Shown in pieces: positions 7,079 through 14,779 of a stretch of DNA of 64,000 bases. The stretch is from Priestia megaterium NBRC 15308 = ATCC 14581. Lineage in GTDB: Bacteria; Bacillota; Bacilli; Bacillales; Bacillaceae_H. The position numbers were made by a program, and so were the translations under genes. Each line of letters starts with the position of its first letter. Within the stretch, counting starts at the first letter, position 1. Where the stretch lies: the NCBI RefSeq assembly GCF_000832985.1, contig NZ_CP009920.1, forward strand, positions 496,001-560,000, given 5' to 3'. The notes under the pieces are model-generated. The model worked only from the letters and a program-made list of their open reading frames with translations. It did no database searches and was not told the DNA's origin.

Positions 7079-7462
7079 ATCTATAAAATCCCCCAACCCT
7101 AAAAAATACTTTATATGTATTATCCTACCAGATATTCAAAAGCTTGAATTGTATTTCTAGTAATTTGAAAATAACATACTAGAATTATTCAAAAACCAGG
7201 AATTTCATTGTGATTCTTAAGGCTCAAATAAATTCATATATAGAGTCTAAAATCACCGAATTTTAACATATAAAGTGTATCTTCTAGGAGAAACAATAAT
7301 TCTACGTTATTGCTAGTTGCCTTCAGATAATTTTTTTCAAACTGAAATTTTTTTATTTGGAGATGAATTAAAATGCTGTTACCGCGATATAGCATTTTCC
7401 GACGTTTTGTAATTCATACAGTAAATAATGTCGTCAAATACGCACTTTTTAAAATCTGATAC
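7079..7462. other. Intergenic region upstream of the peptide precursor gene
   Basis: AT-rich. Holds the unmarked promoter of the precursor and a hairpin at 7370-7398 (AAATGCT ... AGCATTT) that could terminate the small gene at 7463. No other gene seen. Confidence 0.45.
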
Positions 7463-7675
7463 CTAGCTTTTTTTCTCAGCCTCATTTATTTCTCTTTCAA
7501 TAAGAGCCACTGAAAGCTCAAATGCTTGTATCCGTCTTTTAGCTAAAGTAATTTGAGATTTATATCTACCAGTATTTTCTTTAGCTTCAAACGTTTTTAC
7601 TGTCTGTCTGAGTTTATGTAAAGTTGAATCGATTTGACGCTTTGCTTCAACTAATTCAGCTACATCAAATTTCAT
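7463..7675 (-). CDS. Small coiled-coil protein of unknown function
   Basis: 70 residues, charged, almost wholly alpha-helical (VAELVEAKRQIDSTLHKLRQTV ... LSVALIEREINEAEKK), without membrane segment. ATG preceded by AAAAGGAGAG at good spacing, so the start is secure. No domain recognised. Gene debris on its upstream side (7681-8122) suggests it is the survivor of a larger accessory cluster. Confidence 0.7.
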   Translation of the reverse strand: MKFDVAELVEAKRQIDSTLHKLRQTVKTFEAKENTGRYKSQITLAKRRIQAFELSVALIEREINEAEKKS

Positions 7676-7680
7676 TTAAG

Positions 7681-7806
7681 TCTCTCCTTTTTATAATTGT
7701 TATTGGCAGCCTTCTCATATGAAAAAACTGGTGCCTCATCTCTGTATAAAGCATATCATCAAGATCTATTCCTTGCTGCTCTATCTCTTATTAAATGACC
7801 ATACAT
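7681..7806 (-). pseudogene. Probable gene remnant with frameshift
   Basis: A good-looking peptide, EQQGIDLDDMLYTEMRHQFF, is encoded here, but the frame from an ATG at 7806 (MYGHLIRDRAARNR) must shift by one base near 7775 to join it. The downstream end runs into the ribosome binding site of the 7463 gene. Family not recognised. Confidence 0.35.
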
Positions 7807-7828
7807 AAGAGTGAACAAATGCTAGAGT

Positions 7829-8122
7829 TTAACCCTCCCATTTATCTCCATCCGTAATCCACTTATCATTTTGCAAATCATAGCATGTATCATAATCATG
7901 AAAACTAAAATAGGTAGCTAACGTACTACCTTTTCCGTCTGCCTTATTTCGACACTCTACAAACCATTCTACAATGGCTTTTGTTTCACCTTCCTATATT
8001 TCCTGTGCGGAAGTTTTATAGAACGCCCAAAATCCACCTTCTTTGTCAACAGGTATACTATACATTTCAATCTCGTCAAACAAGTCGTAGATACCTGAAA
8101 AAATACTGCTATTTTCCCCTTT
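7829..8122 (-). pseudogene. Decayed gene with in-frame TAG and no start
   Basis: An uninterrupted-looking protein reads EMYSIPVDKEGGFWAFYKTS, then a TAG, then continues in the same frame with IVEWFVECRNKADGKGSTL and a C-terminus ending DGDKWEG and TAA at 7829-7831. No ATG, GTG or TTG precedes it within the frame after a TGA at 8123-8125. The style (acidic, aromatic, about 95 residues) recalls immunity-type proteins, but no family is certain. Confidence 0.55.
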
Positions 8123-8379
8123 TCAATTTATATTGTTATTGTATAAAATGAAATTTTCTTTTCTCTTACTTAAATCTTACGTTTTTCTTAATTTTCTTTT
8201 TATAAAAATTAGAATTTTACCCTTTATATTAAATAGAATAATAGTCAAGCTCGAATAAAACCTGATCATCTATAATAAAATTTAAGGAAAAACCTTTTTG
8301 ATCATACGATGTAAGTTTTCATTAGGTTAATTCTATGAAATGTAATAGATTATTCAGATGGAAAAAGGAGTGAATACAA
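8123..8379. other. AT-rich intergenic region
   Basis: No gene or structure seen apart from the AAAGGAG ribosome binding site for the gene at 8380. Confidence 0.4.
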
Positions 8380-8784
8380 ATGAGTTTAGCCACCTATATA
8401 GGTTCGAATGTAGAATTACCTATTAATGACGAACTGGATGATATAGTTACTATTGGAAGTTGCTTTTCAGATGAAATGCATCGATTAAACATAAAGAAAC
8501 ATCATTTTACTACTTCTTATGTTTATGAAGTGTCAAGTGACTGGGGAATTGAAATTACGGAATATATGAATAAAAGCAGACTGAAAGAATCAAAAGAGAA
8601 ACTACTTGCACTGTGTCAATTGATGGATCACTATCTTAAATCAGGAGATTTTTTTGAATTGTATAGTTGTTGGATAGGAGAAGAAGCTGAAGAGCGAGAA
8701 GGAGAACTAACGTTAAACATCAATTATTTTGATATAGATGCTATTAAAATGCCTGAAAAAACATTAGTTAGAATCGAGAAATAA
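8380..8784 (+). CDS. Uncharacterised acidic cytoplasmic protein
   Basis: 134 residues, no signal peptide or membrane helix, rich in Glu/Asp (GEEAEEREGELTLN near residues 107-120). Start ATG behind AAAAAGGAG. I do not recognise a named family; small acidic proteins of this kind often act as immunity or antitoxin partners, and the neighbouring gene debris would fit, but nothing in the sequence proves it. Followed by a strong terminator. Confidence 0.7.
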   Translation: MSLATYIGSNVELPINDELDDIVTIGSCFSDEMHRLNIKKHHFTTSYVYEVSSDWGIEITEYMNKSRLKESKEKLLALCQLMDHYLKSGDFFELYSCWIGEEAEEREGELTLNINYFDIDAIKMPEKTLVRIEK

Positions 8785-8833
8785 ACTTCCCTTATTATGC
8801 TAACAATTTTGTCGCATCTATAATCTGAACGCA

Positions 8834-8882
8834 AAAAAAGCTATTTCAATCGTATTGGCATCGGAGTGAAATAGCTTTTTCT
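8834..8882. terminator. Intrinsic terminator (bidirectional)
   Basis: AAAAAGCTATTTCA pairs with TGAAATAGCTTTTT across an 18-nt loop; T-run on both strands. Confidence 0.8.
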
Positions 8883-8917
8883 ACTTTACATTCAAGAGTG
8901 TGTTAGATCCTTATGGA

Positions 8918-8965
8918 TATCTTCACATGTGAATTGTATCACAAACTTTTCTGCATGTGAAGATA
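8918..8965. repeat. 12-bp inverted repeat with 24-nt spacer
   Basis: TATCTTCACATG (8918-8929) and its exact complement CATGTGAAGATA (8954-8965). It is not a terminator (no T-run) and lies between two terminators. Confidence 0.5.
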
Positions 8966-9000
8966 AAAAGTGAAATTTGTATGACAAGTATCAAAAAAAT

Positions 9001-9041
9001 AAAGAGCAACCTCGTTTGTCAATGACGAGGTTGCTCTTTAT
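9001..9041. terminator. Intrinsic terminator
   Basis: 15-bp stem AAAGAGCAACCTCGT / ACGAGGTTGCTCTTT with a 9-nt loop and A/T tails on both sides. Confidence 0.8.
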
Positions 9042-9259
9042 AAGGGTTCATTCATACTTATCCGAGTGCGAACGATAGCAGCATTATAACCTCTTTTTAT
9101 TGTATCCTTATCTTTAGAGTCTTCTAGTCGTCTAACTCCTACTCCACCGCCATCCATAAGTAAGGATTTTTCACTAAATACCAATTCTCCTGTATATGCA
9201 TAATTATAGTTTCGAATATACTCAGAATTAATTACTTCTTTTCCGTTGTAAATGCTCTA
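9038..9259 (-). pseudogene. Truncated gene remnant
   Basis: Open frame of about 70 codons reading NGKEVINSEYIRNYNYAYTG, then MDGGGVGVRRLEDSKDKD, ending ISMNEPL and TAA. It has no canonical start and is preceded in frame by TAG; a one-base shift near 9258 would extend it upstream (VIYARA). Codon pattern looks genuinely coding. Family not recognised. Confidence 0.4.
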
Positions 9260-9353
9260 GCATATATAACCTTCAATTGTTAAATTAAAGGTTTATTTCT
9301 ATATATTGTGTTATACTTTTAAACATGTATTACGGTTGTAGAGGAGTTTTCAA

Positions 9354-9908
9354 TTGAAACAGAAAGAGATTTTTTCGTGGATTAAATCCATTATTATTGC
9401 CTGTATTCTGGCTTTTGTGGTAAGAGAGTACCTATTTACACCTATAATAGTAGACGGTGAATCGATGATGCCGACTTTAAAAGACAGTGAACATATTATT
9501 CTTAATGAAGTAGGTAAAAATAAAGTAAATAATATAAGAAGATTTGATATTATCGTTTTTCATGCTACAAAGGAAAAAGACTATATTAAAAGAGTAATCG
9601 GTTTACCTGGTGATCATATAGAATATCGCAATGACACGCTATATATAAACGGTAAAAAATATGAAGAGCCTTATCTAGACCAATATAAAAAAGAAATAGG
9701 AACAGGCCCATTAACTGAGGATTTTAAACTTGAAGATTATACAGGCAGCAAAACCGTTCCAAAGGGTCAATTATTTGTCATGGGAGATAATAGAATGTAC
9801 AGCTTAGATAGCAGATCACCTAAAGTAGGAACAATCTCCGTAGACAAAATCGTAGGAAAAGCCAAATTAGCTTATTGGCCTTTAAAAGAATTTCAATGGA
9901 TTAAGTAA
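9354..9908 (+). CDS. lepB: Type I signal peptidase
   Basis: Membrane-anchored serine protease that removes signal peptides from Sec-exported proteins. 184 residues: N-terminal anchor (about 8-26), box B VDGESMMPTL with nucleophile Ser37, box D DYIKRVIGLPGD with general-base Lys79, and box E GDNRMYSLDSRSP. Length and layout match the SipS/SipT type of Bacillus. TTG start at 9354 behind GAGGAG. Flanked by terminators, so monocistronic. It could process the peptide precursor at 6407, but general secretion is the safe assignment. Confidence 0.95.
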   Translation: MKQKEIFSWIKSIIIACILAFVVREYLFTPIIVDGESMMPTLKDSEHIILNEVGKNKVNNIRRFDIIVFHATKEKDYIKRVIGLPGDHIEYRNDTLYINGKKYEEPYLDQYKKEIGTGPLTEDFKLEDYTGSKTVPKGQLFVMGDNRMYSLDSRSPKVGTISVDKIVGKAKLAYWPLKEFQWIK

Positions 9909-9916
9909 AATCTCTT

Positions 9917-9946
9917 AAAGCTCCCTTATGAAAGGGAGCTTTTTCT
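9917..9946 (+). terminator. Terminator of the signal peptidase gene
   Basis: AAAGCTCCCTT / AAGGGAGCTTT stem with T-run. Confidence 0.85.
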
Positions 9947-10023
9947 ATTTCTTTGCCAGTCTGTCACATGAAATGAAGCATTGTTGCTTTAAGTCCCACA
10001 CTAACTGTAGCCCCTGTTTAAAT

Positions 10024-10194
10024 TCACTTTTCCTTATATTTTCTGCGAAAGTGAGAAATAGCTGACGCTCCTACAGCAGCAATCAAAACTGAAAAAATGG
10101 TAGATAGCGTATCATTGGCAACAAACATCTTCACCAAAAATGCAGATAGCAAAATAGCTACAAAACCTATTCCTAAATATGAAAGATTAATAAT
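10024..10194 (-). CDS. Small two-helix membrane protein without canonical start
   Basis: 56 residues if the first ATT (10194) is the start: two hydrophobic segments (YLGIGFVAILLSAFLVKMF and LSTIFSVLIAAVGASAI) and a basic end FRRKYKEK. No ATG, GTG or TTG is present before the first helix; a TAG closes the frame at 10207-10209, and CTGGAG lies 6 nt before the ATT. Either ATT is used, as known for infC in bacteria, or the start was lost. Same strand and 26 nt behind the ORF at 10221. Confidence 0.4.
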   Translation of the reverse strand: MINLSYLGIGFVAILLSAFLVKMFVANDTLSTIFSVLIAAVGASAISHFRRKYKEK

Positions 10195-10220
10195 TGATAA
10201 CTCCAGCTATAACGTTATTC

Positions 10221-10421
10221 CTATGTAAAAGGTTTTACAATTAAAAACATAATGAACATAATAACGGTAAATAAAGCCCCCAGAAGAGCAAAGTTAAGTG
10301 GCCTATGAGTATCTTCATTAGCCTTTACAAACAGCTTGGACCATCTTGTATACATCACTAATTTTGTACAAAGACTAAACAAAACGCCTGCAATGATTGA
10401 AGCAATTGCTATTTTTAAGAT
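10221..10421 (-). CDS. Small two-helix membrane protein without canonical start
   Basis: 66 residues from an ATC at 10421: helix 1 (IAIASIIAGVLFSLCTKLVM), a charged loop WSKLFVKANEDTHRP, helix 2 (FALLGALFTVIMFIMFLIV). A perfect AAGGAG sits 9 nt before the ATC, yet the frame has no ATG/GTG/TTG before the first helix. Either a start codon has mutated or a rare AUC start is used. Family not recognised. Confidence 0.45.
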   Translation of the reverse strand: MLKIAIASIIAGVLFSLCTKLVMYTRWSKLFVKANEDTHRPLNFALLGALFTVIMFIMFLIVKPFT

Positions 10422-10631
10422 ATGAATTCACTCCTTTCTAACACAACAGAAGGATATCCATAACCTAACATAAAAACCTATATAATACAAAAGTCTAAGA
10501 ATCATAGGAAGTAGTCTTTCCACTTTCTATGCCGCTACTGGTTAACCGCTCTACATAGTATCTAACGATTCAATGCTTTATTGGTTGGCCATTAAATCTT
10601 TCATTAGTTGTACCGGTTTAATACAAAAATA

Positions 10632-10660
10632 AAATAGCGTTCTTGAAGAACGCTATTTAA
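10632..10660 (-). terminator. Terminator of the XRE-cupin regulator
   Basis: AAATAGCGTTCTT / AAGAACGCTATTT stem with T-rich tail on the minus strand; overlaps the stop codon. Confidence 0.8.
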
Positions 10661-11211
10661 ACTGGATAATATATGATCATACTTAATTTAGCTAATGTTT
10701 TTCCGCGATTATAATAAGAATGAGCTCTATCAGCTTTGAACCTAATAGCATTCCCACTCTTTATCGTATATTCATTGCTATTTACACTTATAGTGAGTTC
10801 ACCTTCAAAGACAGTTATGAACTCTTCAGTCCCTTCCCTATGCGAATCAGCGTCTAGAGATCCACCTTCTTCTATTTCTACAGAATAAACTTCAAAGCGT
10901 CTATCATCCTCGAAGGGAAAATAAGGGTAGACTTGATATTTTCCGTTGTCTTCAGATAATATTTGAATGTCGGTTTTTGAAATGACTTTGGTGTCTGGCT
11001 GAGGATTATTTATTAATGAAGTAAAAGAAATTTTTAATCCATTAGCTATTTTCCAAATAGTTGTAATTGTAGGACTCGATTCTCCTCTTTCAATTTGCCC
11101 TATCATTGTCTTGCTTACCCCAGTTAATTCTGCAACTTTTTCGAGACTTAATTTCTTACTTTCTCTAAAATTTTTTAGGTTTTTGGCGATAATAAGATTT
11201 ATTTCCTCCAT
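10657..11211 (-). CDS. XRE-type regulator with C-terminal cupin domain
   Basis: 184 residues: helix-turn-helix at about 5-60 (LSLEKVAELTGVSKTMIGQIERGESSP) and a cupin sensor at about 105-180 (EGTEEFITVFEGELTI). Start set at ATG 11211 behind AGGAG; the longer frame to 11268 runs through the operator region. Divergent from the LysE-type exporter at 11325, which it most likely controls, as is usual for such pairs. Confidence 0.88.
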   Translation of the reverse strand: MEEINLIIAKNLKNFRESKKLSLEKVAELTGVSKTMIGQIERGESSPTITTIWKIANGLKISFTSLINNPQPDTKVISKTDIQILSEDNGKYQVYPYFPFEDDRRFEVYSVEIEEGGSLDADSHREGTEEFITVFEGELTISVNSNEYTIKSGNAIRFKADRAHSYYNRGKTLAKLSMIIYYPV

Positions 11212-11236
11212 AAATACACTCCTATCACTATATACA

Positions 11237-11282
11237 ATATAACGACCATAATGTAAAATAAAAAGCACGACGTTATATCGTC
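11237..11282. promoter_or_regulatory. Shared operator region of the XRE regulator and LysE exporter
   Basis: Near-palindrome GACGTTATATCGTC (11269-11282) and a half-site AATATAACGA (11237-11246) in the divergent promoter. A related palindrome, ACGTTATAACGT, occurs at 12024-12035. Confidence 0.5.
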
Positions 11283-11324
11283 CTTTTTGAACATTATAAT
11301 ATACATATTAGAGGAGGTACAAAT

Positions 11325-11909
11325 ATGCCATTATTATCATTTTTGCTATATATTTTTGTGACCAGTTTTACCCCTGGTCCTAACAATATTATGGCCATGT
11401 TATTTGCTAACAAATACGGTTTGAGAAAGACTACAAAATTTTGTTTAGGAGTAGGTGCAGGCTTTCTCGTAGTAATGTTGTTATGTAGTTATTTTAATGT
11501 TTTACTCCAAAATTCCATCCCAAAGATTGAGTTTTTCATGACGGTCTTAGGAGCAATCTATATGGTCTATCTAGCTATAAAAATTATTTTGAGTAAAGAT
11601 GATGATAAAAATAACGATGAAAACAGGAATAACAGTTTTTTCATGGGGATGCTTTTACAATTTATAAATCCAAAAGGTATTCTGTATGGTATAACGGCTA
11701 TAGCAACCTTTATTCTTCCATATCACAACTCGAATTTTAGTTTAATAATGTATTCTTTATTTCTAGCTTTTGTGGGCTTTGTAAGTACTTTCTGTTGGAG
11801 TTTATTTGGTTCGGTTTTTCAAAAATTTCTCTCAAAGTATAAAAGCCAGTTTAATATAGTTATGGCTTTATTATTAATGTATAGTGCAGTCTCCATTCTT
11901 ATCAAATAA
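11325..11909 (+). CDS. LysE/RhtB family amino-acid exporter
   Basis: 194 residues, six hydrophobic helices, with the family N-terminus FVTSFTPGPNNIMAM (about 9-23) and the loop FINPKGILYGITAIATF. Exports an amino acid or a small amphipathic compound across the membrane; substrate unknown. ATG behind GAGGAGG. Divergent from its probable XRE-cupin regulator. Confidence 0.9.
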   Translation: MPLLSFLLYIFVTSFTPGPNNIMAMLFANKYGLRKTTKFCLGVGAGFLVVMLLCSYFNVLLQNSIPKIEFFMTVLGAIYMVYLAIKIILSKDDDKNNDENRNNSFFMGMLLQFINPKGILYGITAIATFILPYHNSNFSLIMYSLFLAFVGFVSTFCWSLFGSVFQKFLSKYKSQFNIVMALLLMYSAVSILIK

Positions 11910-12531
11910 CTTGCTTATTTGATTAAGGATCCATTTTAACAATGGAATCATTTTAACGTTAGAAATATTCGTTTTATTAAAGAGTCAGTACTTCTCTTAT
12001 GCGAAATATTAACCCCTCCTTGAACGTTATAACGTACATATTGTACTTTATATCACCATTTTACTTAAAAATATAAATTGACCAGTTATGCATAATTCGA
12101 GAAGGATACTCTTATGTATCTATTGATTTGCTTACCTTTTTAATTTTATAAAATATGATCAATATTAATTTGTTATGAAATTTCAATAGTTATTTAATAT
12201 TTAGCTACAGCAGCCCATTTCTACACAAAAATTAGGTTAGAAAATTTCAGGGTAGATATAAGACGAGATATAAAATACTACCATATTTATAAAAAAGAGT
12301 GTTTTTCATGCAAGTCTTCCAGTTTCATGAGTGATCGAAATGTTGATAATTTAACAATGTATAAGGTCGTGTATAAATGAGAGAGTCAAAAAGTGAACGA
12401 CCCCCTGTGTATTAAGGGATCGTTCTTTTATAAATTAGGGAAAGAATGATCATGGTAACTAACTTTGATGGAGTATACAATGTATTGAGACACAATATTA
12501 TATTAACTAGTTTAACTCTTTTTCTTTAATT
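11910..12531. other. Long intergenic region with a palindrome and a terminator
   Basis: Holds the 12-bp palindrome ACGTTATAACGT (12024-12035) like the operator at 11269, and a terminator-like hairpin at 12395-12428 (GAACGACCCCCT / AGGGATCGTTC). No gene seen on either strand. Confidence 0.5.
12395..12430. terminator. Intrinsic terminator-like hairpin
   Basis: GAACGAYCCCT-type stem with loop GTGTATTA and TTTTAT after it on the plus strand. No annotated plus-strand gene precedes it closely, so a short unseen transcript is possible. Confidence 0.55.
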
Positions 12532-13050
12532 TCAACGATTAAGCCAATGCCATTTAAGCGCTTCTTTTTCGATTCTTTTAACAAATGCATCCTTACCATC
12601 ACTATAGCCCTCGATATCATTGGGAAATCTATGAGCTAACTCAGCTTTTAATGCTCCATATTCATTGCTTATCATTTGATTTTGACGAAGATAGTCTCTA
12701 AAAGATAAGTGTCTTTCAATCTCTTGAATATTATCATACTGAAAAGCGTGAATTTGATGGGTGCGATTATCCCCACCTTTACGGTAATACCTTCTTCTTT
12801 TGATTCCAAACTCCCCCATTACTTCATATCCGAGCTTCTCAAATTGGTCTGAGTAATTATCTAACCTTCTAATGTCATTAACTACCAATAGAATATCAAT
12901 AATAGGTTTTGCTTTTAAGTTTTGAATAGAAGTACTTCCAATGTGAAAAATATTTACCAATTCTTTTTGAAGCATTTCCTTAATTGAGTATTCTTCGTTT
13001 AGATATTCGTACTTCCAATTTGGATTATGTTCAACTACTGTAATATTCAT
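12532..13050 (-). CDS. GrpB family (UPF0157) nucleotidyltransferase-like protein
   Basis: 172 residues. The hallmark HIGSTSIQNLKAKPIIDILLVV (about 36-57) is a nucleotidyltransferase-fold motif, and HLSFRDYLRQN (114-124) is typical of the family. Members are often fused to or near kinases and acetyltransferases; the reaction is unproven. Single gene with AGGGGGAG before the ATG. Confidence 0.88.
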   Translation of the reverse strand: MNITVVEHNPNWKYEYLNEEYSIKEMLQKELVNIFHIGSTSIQNLKAKPIIDILLVVNDIRRLDNYSDQFEKLGYEVMGEFGIKRRRYYRKGGDNRTHQIHAFQYDNIQEIERHLSFRDYLRQNQMISNEYGALKAELAHRFPNDIEGYSDGKDAFVKRIEKEALKWHWLNR

Positions 13051-13201
13051 TTTTCTCCCCCTTAATCCTTGATCACATGGACAATATATTAAAGGATTAA
13101 ATTGATTGCAAAAATCTTAGTATCTTCTAAATTATAATATATGCCTTCTTAGAAAAGTATTTATGTAAACTAGCTTTCTATATGGTATACATCGTTATAT
13201 T

Positions 13202-13741
13202 TTAATCTTGAGATAAGTAAATCCAGTTCATTTCATCAAATTCTTCGATAATATAATTTGAACCTATATCCTTTAAAATTTTATTAAAAAATTTTATATT
13301 AACGTCATGATCATACAAATCTTCTTGAATGTATTCCGTAATAATAAAATTTGTTAAATTTGTATTATTAACAAAATCTGAAAAGAACGATTTTAGAAAA
13401 AGTGAATCTTCTTCACTTAATTTTTCATCATTGATTAATGAAATCCTAAACACATTTAAAATCGCGTTAATATCTTCTTCCTCCATATAACATAATGGAT
13501 CTAGTTTTTTATCTTCTTCTGTAAATGGCTTTCTCGTGTCTTCAATGACTACATAAGATAAAATAGTTCCCTCTCTTTCTACGTGAAAAATTTCTAAATC
13601 ACGCAATTTTAAAATTCTATGAAGTGCTATCATAAGTTCCCCCTGCTTAAATATTAATTTAGGATATTTTAATAGATTAGATACTGCGTCTTGCATGGAA
13701 ATCAACCGCAGTGTAACAAGCGATTCGCTCATGCATTCCAT
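13202..13741 (-). CDS. Uncharacterised acidic cytoplasmic protein
   Basis: 179 residues (or 176 from the second Met), no signal or membrane segment, strongly acidic, with FTEEDKKLDPLCYMEEEDIN in the middle. I recognise no domain. Lies between GrpB-like and GNAT genes on the same strand, 47 nt after the GNAT stop, so may be cotranscribed with it. Confidence 0.65.
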   Translation of the reverse strand: MECMSESLVTLRLISMQDAVSNLLKYPKLIFKQGELMIALHRILKLRDLEIFHVEREGTILSYVVIEDTRKPFTEEDKKLDPLCYMEEEDINAILNVFRISLINDEKLSEEDSLFLKSFFSDFVNNTNLTNFIITEYIQEDLYDHDVNIKFFNKILKDIGSNYIIEEFDEMNWIYLSQD

Positions 13742-13788
13742 TCGTTCGTCTGTAGATTGTATTGATTTATTTATGTCTCATTCTCTTT

Positions 13789-14571
13789 TCATTTTAATAC
13801 ATATAAAGCGTAATCCTCTTCATTCGAAAACCCAAGTTTATTGGTTAGTGCTTTCGAGGCTTTATTGTTCTTATCGCAATCCCAAGCAGGCATAACGTTT
13901 TTTTCTAAACATTTATTTATAAACGCCTGGCCCACTATCTTTCCTAATCCTTGTCCTCTATAGGTAGGGTTAGTCACAATATCAATTTCAGCTATTGTTC
14001 CACTATGAAAAATAGACACACATTCAGCGATAATCTTTTCTTTATGGATAAGACAAACTCCTAATCCGTTTTTCAGAAAATTACTCTCTGATCCCCAGTA
14101 CTCCACTATATATGATTCATTGAAATTCTCACTTTTTCTTAAAGAATCAGCGTTAAAGTCTTTTAACTCATAGAGATTGGAAAGACTGTACGTAGAATGA
14201 ACTTTTGAAGGAAGAAACCTATACTTAGAACGCGTCATTTTCTTTACATACGTTTTGAAAGTTTCGTCAAAAACAGTTTCCCAGTCAGTGGATGGAGTAA
14301 AAACCGTAAACCGTTTCTCCTTACCATACACGTTCTCAACAAAATAACGATAGAGAAAGTTATTAAATACCACGTCATTTCCTTGTCCAAATACATAATA
14401 GTCACCTGCACCTATTCTAAGAAATCCTGATGATGGCCTCACAATATCATTTACGTACACAGCTCCTGGAATAACATGATTAACAACAGAAAAAGCAAAT
14501 GTAGGAGTCTTAAATGACGCTTCTAATATGTTGTTTATCTTGTAATAATCTTTCGGTTCCAAACAATGCAT
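13789..14571 (-). CDS. GNAT family N-acetyltransferase
   Basis: 260 residues. The acetyl-CoA motif NPTYRGQGLGKIVGQAFINKCLEKNV is at about 195-220, followed by AWDCDKNNKASKALTNKLGF, a C-terminal GNAT pattern. The N-terminal 100 residues are a separate domain (VYVNDIVRPSSGFLRIGAGDYYVFG), as in FR47-like/zwittermicin-type acetyltransferases. Substrate unknown. Confidence 0.82.
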   Translation of the reverse strand: MHCLEPKDYYKINNILEASFKTPTFAFSVVNHVIPGAVYVNDIVRPSSGFLRIGAGDYYVFGQGNDVVFNNFLYRYFVENVYGKEKRFTVFTPSTDWETVFDETFKTYVKKMTRSKYRFLPSKVHSTYSLSNLYELKDFNADSLRKSENFNESYIVEYWGSESNFLKNGLGVCLIHKEKIIAECVSIFHSGTIAEIDIVTNPTYRGQGLGKIVGQAFINKCLEKNVMPAWDCDKNNKASKALTNKLGFSNEEDYALYVLK

Positions 14572-14779
14572 TTTATTTCCCCCTTAATAAATATCAGTGT
14601 CTTCATTATATAAGTGCATGCACAAATTTAGTTATCATAATGTGCTTTATCGATACAAAAACAGCCCGAGGAATAATTAAAATAAAGGTTAATTACTCTT
14701 TTTCAAGCGAGCTAACTCAAAAAGATTTCATATATAAGTTTGTTATAATAAAGATTGTTAAAAGCAAGGAGGAGTATAA

